A DNA stretch of 64,000 nt from Uranotaenia lowii (lineage: Eukaryota; Arthropoda; Insecta; Diptera; Culicidae): NCBI RefSeq assembly GCF_029784155.1, contig NC_073693.1, forward strand, positions 150,042,843-150,106,842, in the 5' to 3' direction. This document shows positions 46,511-58,826 of this stretch, in pieces. The position numbers were made by a program, and so were the translations under genes. Positions within the stretch are counted from its first letter, which is position 1. Every line of letters starts with the position of its first letter. The notes beneath the pieces are model-generated. The model was not told the DNA's origin and did not search any database. It was given only the letters and a program-made list of their open reading frames with translations.

Positions 46511-47562
46511 ATACACGCAGCGAAAAGATTTTTTATTTCAAAGGAAAGTGCCGCAAAAACAAAGGATTTTTTCATTTCATTTTGGGATAAATAAAAATTC
46601 CTTTGGTTCAAATGCATTTTTCTTTTTTTCGAAGAATTTTTCTTTTGAAAAATCTTTGAACCAAAATTCTAATCCTTTGAAACAAAAAACAGTTTCATTA
46701 AATACAAAGTTGTTTTCATTTGCTACAATGTAACGAAGATTTAGATTTAAAAGCATTTATTCTTTGAACTCTTTCCCATTTATTCCAATTGGAAGAAATA
46801 TTTTCTGTTGTTCCGAAGTTCCTATTAGGAATTTTAAACAATAAAAAGAAAAATATAACATTTTTAATTCTTTTTTATTCACGAACTTAAGAAAAACAAT
46901 GGTTCACTATATAGTTGAATGATCCAATCCTAAATTTCGGTGACAAAGTTTACCAGTCTGGCGTAAAGGCATTTCTTCGTGGGCTGACTTCCGGAAGCAA
47001 GTCCCGTTGCTGTCTTTCCTCGCCATCCGACTGGTAGTTGCCGCTGAAGATCGGGCCGAAAATAAACTAACCACTATTGGGGTGCAATGAGCAGTGGTTC
47101 TGTACAATGCAAGCGCTTATAAAAATTCTTAAATATTCCCTTTTTTATTAACAGATATACTTACCATTCTTCATCCTGAATTCTCCTAAGCTAACTGTGA
47201 TTAACTGGTTTAGATATAACACAAGCGCCAAACTCAATTCTATTTTTCTGTTTGAAGTTTTTATTTAAAGAAATTATTCCTTTTCTTCGAAAGCATTTTT
47301 CTTTGGTTAAAAGAAAATTTACTTTGTTTCAAAAGAAATATGCAATTAAACAAATGTTTTTTAAATCAGAAAAATTCTTTAAAATCAAAGTCCAAAATTA
47401 TTCGATTCAAAAAATTTAATTATCCTTTCAAAAAATATTCATTTGAATCAAAACCATAATTCATTGATTCAAAGAAAACAAGAGTTTGATTCCAAAAAAT
47501 GAATTTTTTGATTCAAAGTCAGTTTTGTTTTGTTTCAAAATCCAAGTTTTCTCTGCGTGTAT
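46511..47562. mobile_element. TIR element with ATACACGCAG termini
   Basis: Left ATACACGCAGCGAAAAG and right inverted ATACACGCAGAGAAAAC. The interior is AT-rich with many TTTGAATCAAA-like stretches in both orientations. A more GC-rich segment (46915-47110) could be a nested fragment. No transposase frame. Confidence 0.6.
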
Positions 47563-47834
47563 GTGTTGACAGTTGATTATTATAAACGACTTTTACTGCT
47601 CTTGAATTAAAATTTGAAGCTCTCAGAACGTTCCTAAAATTTTAAATGTAAATTGATTAACAATCAAACAACGCGAGCATCAAAACCAGGGTTGGTGAAT
47701 TTCGCTCGTCACGCTTGACCTGACTGTTTTGTTTCATCAATCGACCGGCACCGTAGGGGAGGAGCGGGCTATATGCGCCTATTAAGCAGAACACTGATTT
47801 AATCAAATATCACATCGAATATGTGTACAAAAAC

Positions 47835-48012
47835 TACACAGTAAACGAAAATTACCGAGCTCGGTAATTTTGTTACCGAAATCCTAACATGTGTAAATCG
47901 TTAAACTATTCGGTAATTTTTTCGGTAAAAAATACCGACAGTTTAACGATTTACACATGTTAGGATTTCGGTAACAAAATTACCGAACTCGGTAATTTTC
48001 GTTTACTGTGTA
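47835..48012. mobile_element. 178-bp near-perfect palindromic MITE
   Basis: Arms 47835-47906 and 47941-48012 are inverse copies, gap-free, with one mismatch seen (GAGCTCGG against GAGTTCGG). Ends TACACAGTAAACG; TA on both sides fits a TA target duplication. The loop is 34 bp. Confidence 0.85.
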
Positions 48013-48840
48013 TATACACGTGTGCAGGCATCTGTTTTCTATACATTGGAGTAATTTTTATGTTAAAATTTTCTTCTGTTTCCAAGAAAATGATTTTATT
48101 ATAAGTGTTGTCTAAAATGCCGAACCTCAAACCGTGCGGGCTAAATGCGCCTATTTATGATTTGAACAAAATTTTTGTTTTTTTGCCATATAATTTCATT
48201 GAAACTGCTAGAAAGTAATAATTTCCGTACGACAAAGCTGAAGTTTTATAAAAATATATGTATATTATAACTTTATGGAATAAAACAAAAGTTAGGGTTG
48301 CCATGCTATGGAGGCAGTTCATCCTTGAGAAAAACTGTATCAAATCTGTTTTAAGTTCTTCAATTCTCTCTTAAGATGTTATTCAGAGCTTAGATTTGAA
48401 GGTTCAATGATAAAAATCATTTATTTATTCTATTTAACCTGTTATTTTAGGATGGAGGCATTTTACAAACATGATGGGGGCATACAAAAACACTCGAATA
48501 TTCCAATATTTATTTCATTATTAAACCTCCGCAAAAGCTGAAATATGTTTAATTTCTGAAGTTCATTTGAGTAAGAAACAAAAACCATCCTAGTTTTTGT
48601 TTTAAGCTTCTTTACGTATAATTTTTAAAAGTCGAAATATTACATCAAAATGTACCAAAACCTTGTATGATTTTTAAATTTTTTTTGAGTTTGTAAATTT
48701 ATAAAATTCTTTCTTGCCTTATGTTCTAAGCGTATCACCCTCAAAATGCATTGGTTAGATAAGCTGTCTAGTCAGCCTTTTCACCAAACAGCCGTAGGGT
48801 CATTTAACCCGATAGGCCCATTTAGGAAACCTTACCCCTA

Positions 48841-50250
48841 CTCAATTGACGGACCCTCACTACTCGCATGACGGATAAAGCAAGGTCTTTTGATACACTA
48901 GGTTCTCCGACTTTCACAGTAAGTAGGCGAGGAGTGAGCGGGGCTCTCAATGAGTTTGTTTATTTTTTGCTCAGCTTTTCGGTGGTTTGTAGGTAAACAA
49001 ACTTCATGAGTTCCATATAGTTGCATAGCCTACATAGCCAAAATGGCTGAATCGGAAATTAGATATTCGGTAACACCTCCTGAATATATACACACCTTGG
49101 GATAAAGCACGACAATGGGAGTTATTAGGCAAACACTAGCGACACCATGTCCTCCGTAGAAAAGTTTAGATTAGTTAGTGAGCTTTTGGAAAGCTTTTGA
49201 AAACAGTCATACATTTGTCCTAACTACAAAACGTCAAAAATTTACCTGACATTACGGATAATCAACATTTCTACGTCTTGCGACTGGCGAAGCTCTACAC
49301 ATGGTCAAATTTCTCCTGCGAGTTACTGGCAAGGCTTTTCACACTTCGATCGGCCACACTGCTGACGGCTAGTTGAACGACTTGCTGACAGGGAGTAACA
49401 ATAGCAATAAAAAACTGAAAACCGGCTTGGCAGGAGCAAAAATAATAATATCCTGGTTTACAGTTCTTGTGAACTCGGACGCGAACGTGAACGTGAACTC
49501 GCACCACAGTGAACAAATATTCCGCAGTGATCGGTGAAATCTCCAAAATTAGCAACAGGTTTGTTAAATTACAGATAGAAATTAGTTTCCATCTTTCCAT
49601 CATTAAATGAATAAATGTTTTCATCGATACTAGTCGAACCGGTGTTCAAATTTATCAAATTTCTTAAAAAATATATAAATGAGCAAAAATAAACTATTGT
49701 TCTTCTTAAAATCATATTTAGCTTTGAAAACGATTGATTTAAAAAAAATCTAAAAGTTCTTATCTGTGGATACAATAAATTTAAATTTAAATTACAAGTT
49801 TAGGTACTTTAAAAAAGTATTTATCGATCAAAGAGTAACGAGCTGTAGCAACTTTTTTCTTTTGAAAATCCTATTGAAAAAAAAAACTTTATGAATAACT
49901 TCTATTAATAACGTTATGAATAACTTCAGTTCTTTTCTAAAACATTATTTTTGAAAAAAAATCATGAATTTTCCAATTATTACCATTCCTTTTCTGAAGC
50001 ACACATTTGAACAGAGCTCAATCTATGTTTTTTTTTTTATTTCAATGGGCTCTGGCCATTCGCATGGTCGTCATTTACATTTATTCGTTGAGAAACTCTT
50101 CCAACAGGTACAAATGATGCCCAAGCGGGTTTTAAAATAAAAAAAAACTATCGTATGCGTTTCTTTTCGAACTAATAGTATTTTTATGATTTAATTGCCT
50201 TCAAATGTGCTTGCTTAAATGCAAAGCTCAAACAGCTGTGGTTCCATTGT
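48841..50250. other. Intergenic, no gene recognised
   Basis: A minus-strand frame at 49295-49624 has low-complexity VRVHVHV sequence and no support. A degenerate GCGCCTATT/AATGGGCCTA pair (47780 and 48815) hints at an old element around 47752-48840. Nothing firm. Confidence 0.35.
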
Positions 50251-50935
50251 TACACAGTTAGAAAAATCCACGTAGATTTACATGCAACTGCATGGGTAGA
50301 AGGGAATCGCGTTATTACATGTATCAATACTGTTCGTTACATGTAAATTCCCAGTCCCATTGATATTGATTGATTACTGTAGATTTACATGCTCAACCTC
50401 TCTTGTATTGATATTTTGTTTAAAGGAGTGTTTGAAAAAAAAAAAACTAATCAGCGATATTATTAATAAAGAACCTTTATTCGGTTTGTTTGAATACACT
50501 TCACTGATCTTTTCGACTTGACACAAACGCCTTTCGGTGCTTTTCAATTCCCCCAGCGACGAAAACGACGACAGGTGCCGGAAAAAATTGAATCCATCGT
50601 AGTGATTTTCTGCAAAATAACAAATTTACAATTAATACAAGTTGTTGAAATACCCACATTTCCACACACATACCTTAATAAATAGAATTGCATTTAGTTT
50701 TCACGAACGTTGCTGGCTAGAAATCTTGTACGTACCACCTCTAACTCGAACAGAAGCAAACAGCACACGAACAGGTACAAAAAAGAACGGACGAACGTTG
50801 CCAACGCTGAGTTTTAGGTACATGAAATTGCACGAGAATTTCTTTGCAGTCGTCAAAATGCTATAGTCTTTTCCAAATTCTGTCGGCGACGATTCGAAAA
50901 CGTGTAACGTAAATTTACATTTTTCTTTCTGTGTA
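50251..50935. mobile_element. TIR element with TACACAG termini
   Basis: Left TACACAGTTAGAAAAAT and right inverted TACACAGAAAGAAAAAT, with ACATGTAAATTTAC-like motifs next to both. TA on each side suggests a TA target site. No transposase frame; the plus-strand frame at 50642-50866 is unsupported. Confidence 0.6.
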
Positions 50936-50970
50936 TCTAATTTATCTTCATTTTTACTTAGTATTTTTTT

Positions 50971-51366
50971 TTATCTTTTTAAAAGTTTAATTAGTATAAA
51001 TATTTCAGTTTTTTTTCTTCTCAAAAACACATATAAATTTTGAAAAATCAAATGCAAAGTTGCGTGCAAGTCATGTTTGAAACAGAAAATGGACATCAAA
51101 ATAATCTTGCTGTCGCGCTCTTGCTCTTTCGGAGAGAATCGCGCTCCCAGTTTTTTGTAGCTTCGTTTCCACAAGAGCACGTGATTTTCATTCATGAAAA
51201 CCGGAAAGCGTCCTTCGGCATCGGGGAGCCGAATGTAGAAACCGGTGTCCCGGTGGGTGGCTGGGCGGTCATCAACATAGTCTTCGTGAACGTATGTCGT
51301 TTCCTTTTCCCTCACCAGCACACGTGTGAAAATTTTCTTTCTCGTGTTTCCAGCATAATGCGGCAC
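50971..51366 (-). CDS. Unrecognised open frame (doubtful)
   Basis: A minus-strand frame of about 131 codons whose first half (EDYVDDRPATHRDTGFYIRL, VFMNENHVLLWKRSYKKLG) has a mixed, globular-protein-like composition, while the last third becomes Phe/Leu/Lys-rich and looks like read-through. It starts with GTG and follows a TAG with a possible acceptor, so it could be an internal exon. No family was recognised. It may also be a decayed transposon fragment. Confidence 0.25.
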   Translation of the reverse strand: MPHYAGNTRKKIFTRVLVREKETTYVHEDYVDDRPATHRDTGFYIRLPDAEGRFPVFMNENHVLLWKRSYKKLGARFSPKEQERDSKIILMSIFCFKHDLHATLHLIFQNLYVFLRRKKTEIFILIKLLKR

Positions 51367-51907
51367 ACTTCCTACAATAAGTGCCAGTCAGTTTTGGTCG
51401 GAAAGTCGCGAACGGTGTTGTAGTTTTCCGACACCGTTTTTTTGAATTTTAATATTTTTCACAGGGTTTTCGATGGGGAGGAAAAGTTGGTAATGGATTG
51501 AATAAATGTCCTAAGAAAGGATTAAACGTGAATTGGTGAGGAATTACATACTGTGTTGTTACAAATTCCGCATTTGTTTTATACGCTCCATGGATAAAGG
51601 ATATACGAGCTTTTTTCGGTGTGTTGTATGTTTCATAAGTTACATTGTCCATCAAAAGAAGGCCTATCGGAAAAGTTGAGAGTCTTCAGCAAGGTGAGCA
51701 AAAGTTGAAAATGATTATGCGACATTCGAAATTTATAATGCAGTTTTTTTTTCAATGCGCTTTGGACGAAAAAACTAAAAGCTCATGGATAAACACACGT
51801 ACAGGCAACGTTCTCAATGATTTTAGTTGATTTTTATTGATCGATCAAATGAACTTTTTTATGGGCATACTTATTATCTAGCAGGAATAGATTTATTCCT
51901 CTTCCTG

Positions 51908-52156
51908 TTAACACATTAAGGACCGCTAAGAAATCTTGGCTGGAAAACACAAAAATTCGGCGTTATGTGACCCAAAAACTACTGAACCTAATTTTATTAA
52001 CTTTGTCTCTTTGAGTTACCAAAAGTGTTGTTTTCAATTAATGTGGAATAAAATTTCTATTTTAAACCTATAGCTTTTGAGTTATGCTTCTAAATGTAGC
52101 ACACTCGCGGCAAGCGAAAAAACGAGATATCTCGAAATTGGTCCTCAATGTGTTAA
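51908..52156. mobile_element. piggyBac-like MITE with TTAA flanks
   Basis: TTAA at 51908-51911 and 52153-52156 enclose inverted termini CACATTAAGGACC and CACATTGAGGACC. TTAA target duplication is specific to piggyBac-type transposases. About 240 bp, no frame. Confidence 0.6.
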
Positions 52157-52659
52157 ACTTGTTAGTTTATAGATAGTTATACCAGTAATGTCGAATGAAA
52201 TTTATAAAGATTCTATTATTTTCGGAATTTGACATAAAACAAACTTCATTTTTTCGATTTGCTAGCTCATCAAAATACGTGCATACATATATTAGTTACT
52301 AGTTAGCTGTATAATTCTAACATTTGGTATGTATGAGAGCGAGGTTAAGATTCAAACCAAAACAGAGAAAGGAGAAATGTGCTTTGGAAATGCCAAAGCT
52401 GCTTCTTTTGGTTTCGGTAAATATTTTTTACTGCTGTAAGGCTGTTTTGTGAAGGATTTGAACTCTGGAGCAGGCATTTGACCCCATTACTGCTGTAAGG
52501 CTTTCACTGAAACTTTTTCAATTTTTTTATCCAACAGTTTCAGATGATTTTCCAATTAAACCCATGGCATATTTACTGCTTCGAATACGTTGGGATGATA
52601 TGAACGAATGAAGTCTTTGTTATACTATTCCATGGCTACAAGCGGGCAAAAGATCAACA

Positions 52660-54442
52660 AGCATAATATTTACTTTAATAAAAATAATTCGAGAACTAAT
52701 CAAGCAAATGGAACCAAATTTGACATGGGTTATAAGGATAACACAAATGTTTTTATGATTATTTGGGACTCCACCCTCTTCGATTGGGGAGAAACAAAAG
52801 GGGGGAGGGGGGGGGGTTTCTATACAATATAATGCATTATTCGATAACTAATCATGCAAATGATTCCAAATATCAAAATAAGTTTCTACGATGTTTGAGA
52901 CTCATCTGTGCTTCCACTGGGGGGATTAGAAGGGGGGAGTGGGTCTCTCTTTTATGCATTAGTCGAGAACTAATCGAACAAAAAAATCAAATTTATCATG
53001 GAAGTATATTCGAGTACGAGATATGTTTTTTTATCCTTCGAGACCCCTCCCTCTTCAACGGGAAGAGGGCAAAAATGAGGGAGGTTCCCTTACAATATTT
53101 TTGGATCATTCGAAAGTTTATTGTTCAAATAAAATAGCAGAGGGTATTTGAGTAGATTTTTTTTCTATGATGTTTTAAAGCTACTTCCTCCTTTCACTGA
53201 TTCGATAGAAAAGAGGAAGAGGAGCTCCCAAACAATTTTTTTTTTAATAACTCGGGTGCTAATCTAGCAGATGGTACCAAACTGGGAAAAGTATTATGAA
53301 TTTTTTCTAAGTTGGATTGGTTCCCCTTACGGGATAGGACAGATAAAAAAGGTGCCATACGTTTGTTTTGATAAATTCAAGAGTTCATCGAATAAATTAA
53401 ACCGAATTTTACAGGGGAAAGCATAAGGATACACGAAATGATTCTATGGTTATTAAAAACCCCTTTCACATTTCAGTGGGGAATAAGAGAGGGGAAAAGG
53501 AGTTCCGAACAATATTTGTATAACTTGAGAACTTGTCCAACGAGTATTCGAGTACGAAAAATGTTTCTACTTTTTAAGAAGAGATTCCTTACTACAGAGG
53601 CGGGAATGGGGGAAGTTTTATCGCATAATTTTTTAAAACTTTTCAAGTTAATCATATTTTTATGAAAGGATTGAAAGATTTAAGAACTCTCCTTCTTTCA
53701 GAAAAGAAACGGGAAAAAGGAAAGTATGTATAGCTCAAAAACTTATTAAGCAAATGGAGCCATCTGTGAAATGTGATGTTAGGCTGGAACAAATATAAAT
53801 TTCTTTTTTTGTCACAGCCCCCTCTTCGAAATTTCCAAAAACCCGAAGGGGGAAATAAATAAAGTTTGAAGTAATTTATGTAAATTCCTATAAAAAAAAT
53901 TCCAATATCTTAAAGTTTACAAGACTAAAAATTAAATTTAAGAAGATGGGAGTTATTTCACCTTTTGTTTTCTTGATTTCATTGAATTATTCGATAAAAA
54001 ATTACTTGATTTATAGGTTTTGTGCAACAATATAATATGAAATTTTGTTGCATACAAGCTTCCGTGCAATTTATTCCAATTTATTTGTTTTTCGCATTAT
54101 TTTTTTATTGTCCCCCCCCTCACGATGTCCCAACTCCGAGTGACAAAAGAAGGATTTGAAATTTGTTCCGGCCTTATTTGATTACGGAAAATGATGTTTC
54201 GGCAGTTAGTGGACCCACCTCACACTGCAGAGGAGAAAGGATAATAAAAACGAGTTCTTAATATCAAATTTACAACCATTATTGAAAAACAATTTTAGAT
54301 AAATCGAAAAAAAAATCATTTCAGAGAATCCAATGTCCTTTGTATTGGTGTGAAAGCTCTCTAGTAAAGATATCTAATTTTTTTTTATAACGAAATTATT
54401 TTCACACAATTTATTGGTTTTTAGAAGGTATAGCAAAGCTAG
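52660..54442 (+). mobile_element. Third, diverged Helitron copy
   Basis: Contains the AACTAATCAAGCAAATGG and CCAAATTTGACATGGG units and CCCTC...GGGGAGGGG palindromes of the Helitrons at 27951-33946, and ends GTATAGCAAAGCTAG (CTAG 54439-54442) followed by T. The 5' end is not preserved. A Harbinger-type MITE is nested at 53782-54173. Confidence 0.65.
53782..54173. mobile_element. PIF/Harbinger-like MITE with TTA target duplication
   Basis: Inverted termini GGCTGGAACAAAT and GGCCGGAACAAAT, followed by TTTTGTCAC on both arms; TTA at 53779-53781 and 54174-54176. A related fragment (CCCCCTTCGGG...GGAAATTTCGAA) occurs at about 59607-59645 in inverse orientation. Confidence 0.75.
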
Positions 54443-54716
54443 TTGTTTATTAGTTCATTCACCTTTAATATGCAAAAAAAAGATTTCAAATTAATATTAT
54501 GCAGTCCGAGATATTTGAATCTAGGTAAATACAAGTACTTTTTTAATTTTTCAAAATTTCATATTTAGAGCATATCTTGAAAACTGTTCTACTAAGATTT
54601 TTTTGACTATCATTTTCGGATTCAGCGGACGATTTTACATTAAAAATCATCTTGAGATGGCTTGGCTTAAAAAATGCTGAAACAAATGTAATTATAAAAA
54701 CTTCTAAACAGGCATA

Positions 54717-55978
54717 AAGGGTGATACGGTCAAAATTTGGTCAATATCAACTTGACGTATTTCTTTCAATTTTGCATTTAAAAAACCTGAACACCCCTCA
54801 TTTTGAAGGTGTGTGTGTGTAGAATGTTGCTCCTATTCTGATTTTTGAATTAACTCTTCAGTTGTCAAAATGCCGTCCAAGGAAGAAGAGCAGCGTACTC
54901 ACACGCAAAGCTGGCAAAATCGTTAAAAGTTGCCAAATCAACCGTTACAAATGTAATTAAAGTGTTTGGGGAACGTTTGTCGACAGCCAGGAAGTCTGGA
55001 TCGTGGGGAAATCGAAAACCGGAAGCCGCTGAGACGACTAAGAGAGTTGCCGGTAGTTTCAAGCGAAACCCTAACCTCTCTCTCCGAGATGCCACAAATA
55101 AGCTGGGTGTATCGTCTACAACCGTGCATCGAGCCAAATAACGAGCCAGACTATCGACTTACAAGAAGGTAGTGACTCCAAATCGCGATGATAAACAAAA
55201 TACGACGGTCAAAGCGCGATCCCGGAGGCTGTACACTACGATGCTGACGAAGTTTTACTGCGTGGTAATGGACGACGAAACCTACGTCAAAGCCGACTAC
55301 AAGCAGCCTTCGGGACAGGAGTTTCATACGGCAAAAGGAAGGGGAAAGGTAGCAGATATTTTCAAGCACATGAAACTGTCAAAGTTCGCGAAGAAATATC
55401 TGGTTTGGCAAGCCATCTGTACCTATGGTTTGAAAAGCAGCATTTTCATAGCTTCCGGGACTGTCAACCAAGAAATTTACGTGAAAGAGTGTTTGAATAA
55501 ACGTCTGCTGCTTTTCCTGAAGAAACAAGGTTGTTCCGTACTGTTTGGCCGGATTTGGCATCTTGCCATTACGGTTAAAAGGCCATGGAGTGGTACGCCG
55601 CCAATAACGTGCAGGTGGTTCCCAAGGACAAGAACCCTCCCAACACGCCAGAGCTCCGCCCAATTGAGAAATACTGGGCTATTGTCAAGCGGAACCTAAA
55701 GAAGACCAAAAAAACTGCTAAGGACGAGCAGCAGTTCAAGGCAAACTGGCTTTGTGCGGCGAAGAAGGTGGACAAGGTGGCTGTACAAAATCTTATGGCA
55801 GGGGTTAAGCGTAAGGCCCGGCAATTCGGATTTGGAAAAGCGGAAGCCTAACTGAATATTTTTCCTGAATTTCATACTAATTAAACTTGAAAAAGAAATT
55901 TAATTTGTTTTTTTAAATAAACGATTTCACCGATTTACACGCGTTTTCCCTTGACCAAATTTTGACCGTATCACCCTT
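54717..55978 (+). mobile_element. Tc1/mariner element, inactive
   Basis: Perfect TIRs AAGGGTGATACGGTCAAAAT at both ends (28 bp), flanked by TA at 54715-54716 and 55979-55980. 1262 bp long, the size of a full-length mariner. Contains a broken transposase gene. Confidence 0.92.
54870..55851 (+). pseudogene. Tc1/mariner transposase, frameshifted
   Basis: Reads in pieces: an N-terminal helix-turn-helix region (VAKSTVTNVIKVFG), a catalytic VVMDDETY segment, then WPDLAS and NTPELRPIEKYW in a third register. The last motif resembles the mosquito ITmDD37E group, but I count about 32 residues between the second Asp and the Glu, so the subgroup is left open. Defects: frame change between 54872 and about 54940, stop TAA at 55139-55141, frame change near 55545, and stop TAA at 55576-55578. 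Not functional as read. Confidence 0.85.
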
Positions 55979-55980
55979 TA

Positions 55981-56710
55981 AATATTATATGTTAAGTGAG
56001 AAAAGTCGTTTAAATTGTCGAAAAAAATAATATGACAAAAAGCTTTTATTTTCAAAATAGCAAGGAACTCTGTGCTTCGCGTTTAAGAAATCTAATGATG
56101 CCCGAATACATCAAACAATTTCTAACTCAGCATTGTATATTGTATGTTTGAAAATTTTCTACTGTGGCTAGAATAACTTTAAAGCATAGCGTGCGTATAA
56201 GTACGCAGTTTTTATACTTTCCTTAGATGTATTGAAAAGTCTAACTTCAGCATACAAATGAGGGTGGTCCAAAAATGGGATATATTTCGGAATCAAAAAC
56301 TTGGACTTGGGGCTGAAATCGTTCAGTGGCCTTACCAAATTTCAGCTTATTTAGCTGACTCTAGGAGCAATTGTATCCGTGGTCTATTCTTAGTTCCAAT
56401 TTAAACAACTCTTGAACTCTTCACGTGCCACCAGTAAAATGGATAGGGGGAAGTGTTTCGAAATCCGCATATTGGGTAATATGCGCAAACAGCCGATTGA
56501 CGATATGGCTGGAGATTCAACATATCTAACTAGTGTAGTTTGAGGATAATACGCTTTTGACACATGGCATGAAAAAAAAATTATGGTTACATAAAGTCAA
56601 AAAAATTAAAAAATTCAAACAAGATTTTTGTCAGTTTTGTTAAAATATATTTATATATATAATTATCGTGCGTACAGAATATATAAACAAAAATGGTATT
56701 GACTTTTCTT
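55981..56710. other. Intergenic, no recognised feature
   Basis: AT-rich DNA between the mariner and the CCCGAGCAGAC element. Nothing identified. Confidence 0.4.
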
Positions 56711-58520
56711 CCCGAGCAGACCTTGATGCCCAAATCGAAAGCAAACCGAGAGCAAAATAAGGTATCAACAGCATAACGATAGCACCATTTGCTTTTCATT
56801 TATTGACGATAGCAAAAATTGACATCACTAAGCTTTCAATTATTTTTATTTGACAGCAAACAGAGTGCAAAAAGAGGTACCAAGAGCAAAATGATAGCAT
56901 TATGAGCTGTTGATGTATATATCAGAGCAAAACTAGGCATCATTAGGCTGTCATTTACTAAAAGATTTAAAAATTTAAAGTCAGTAAAAATAAAGTTTTG
57001 GAAGAATTAAATAAAAATTAAGATTTAGGAGTTGACAGCATTATCAAATGTCGATCGTAAAATTTGGTTTTTTCGAATTACTTGAAATAGCAAAATTTTA
57101 GCAAAATAATGTGCTTTTCTTTTACAGTGTTAGCAGTGTTCTTCATTTATTTATAACAACACTATTTGAAATTCAAACATCTCGGAAACACGAAAAGTAT
57201 TTTTGAGATTTAAAGAAACGAGCCCTTGGTATCTTAATTACGATATTTCAATATATGTGTGAAATATTGAAGAAAATGTGCAATAAAATCGCAAAAGTCA
57301 AATTTATGTTTTTTTTTCTTTTAAAAAAAGTAGGTAGTTTCTGAAAAATCGCTATAATTTCTTTAGATTTGAAAATTCTAACAAATTTTTTAATCTCAAA
57401 CATTTTTCTGCAATGAAAAATGTTTTGAAGATCGTGTTGAAAGAAATCAACAATCTCAACAATTATTTTTCACCTTTTATGGACCATTACTTTTATAAGA
57501 CATAAAAACGGCTTTAAACCTGCTCAGTTGTGTTATACGAATTACAATATTATTATTTCACTGACTTTATAATTGCTATTCTCATTTAAAAAAGTCATCC
57601 ATTCAAGATTTAAATGTTGTCAAAACAAATATTTGTTCCAAAAATATTAGAAGAGAATTGTTACAACTCAGATTCTCGCAGAAATGATTTTTTATTAGGA
57701 ATTGTTTGTTCAAGTCAATACCGATAAATATCATGTCATTTAAAATTATACTTTTCAAATCAATGTAACGTATGTTAAACAAGTATGTACCTAACAGAAA
57801 GTTTCACAATGTATAAAATAATTTAACTTTTGATGTTAAATCTCCAAATAATTTTTAACTAAAATTTCCATACTATGTGTACCTTTTTTCTGTGTTTAAA
57901 CATTGCTTCTAATAATGTCCCTTGCCTTAGAAGTGATTTAGTTTTCATGCAATATTTCAAAGTCGCGATTGAACAAATTGCATTCATATCGCAGTGTGTA
58001 GTAAAGTTTTAGGCCGATAACATATTGAGTGCGAATTTACGGACGCAGTCAATGCGAACTCAGATGGCAGAACAAATTAAAAACTGCTTTGCCGCGTTGA
58101 GTATGTCAGGTTTAAGCGATTCACATACATTTTCATCAAATGTGATTCACCGCATTGAATCGCATTCGCCGCATCGCATCACATCGCACTCACTATTTCA
58201 TCGGCCCTGTGCATACTCTGTGCACGATATTTTTGACTTATTTTGATTATTTACCACTGCAAAGCTTATTGTCTTTATTTTGAGTTCAAATTCATCAGCG
58301 TGCAGAAAAACAAACAAAAATTGACAGTTGTTGCATCTGTGTTTAATTTTTGTTTTGTTTCGAAATGTTGTTCGCACCTGTTCGCCCAAGTGCTTCGAGA
58401 AATCCCGCATTTGGTTTGTACGTGGATTAACAAGTAGGTAAAAACCCACATCTGGCCCTTCCGGAGCTAAATCACTTGAACAGCCGCTTGTACTCATCCC
58501 GGTTGTAACTGTACACGCAG

Positions 58521-58826
58521 ATGGAGATGGCGAACTTCGGAAACGGAAAAACACGGATTAGTGAAACCGAATTTGTGTTAACAGAGAAAGCGTCCGGAAG
58601 ATCCAAAACTGAGGTGCTGACTTCCGGAAGTGGATTTACTGGTGGCGCTGGTAAGTGATTTTTTTTATTCCTTCTGATAAACGTTATAATTTTGATTTTA
58701 ATGATTGCAGACATTTCCTTTGGTGTCCAAGCGATGTTTCATTTAATGGTCCACCGGAACAATTTAACGTACCTGCACCAGTTGCCAGACGAGATTGTCA
58801 TAGCCAGTTCGAATGCATGTTTCTGA
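58521..58826 (+). CDS. Possible two-exon small gene, 81 aa, unassigned
   Basis: Exon 58521-58650 (MEMANFGNGKTRISETEF start) has a good donor CTG|GTAAGT; exon 2 from 58711 follows TGATTGCAG and stays open (GADISFGVQAMFHLMVHRNN) to TGA at 58824-58826. Phases match. There is an in-frame stop before the ATG. No family was recognised. The opposite strand also looks coding at 58472-58542, so strand and reality are uncertain. A good donor (GTAAGT at about 58855) beyond the stop suggests that exon 2 could be read in a different frame in a longer gene. Confidence 0.3.

Noticed and set aside
47752..48840. Possible TIR element with GTAGGGG ends and GCGCCTATT/GGGCCTAT motifs
   Set aside because: The two ends match only loosely and no target duplication is visible, so it is not annotated as a feature.
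49295..49624. Minus-strand frame with VRVHVHVRVRVH
   Set aside because: Low-complexity repeat of GAACGTGAAC type with no further support.
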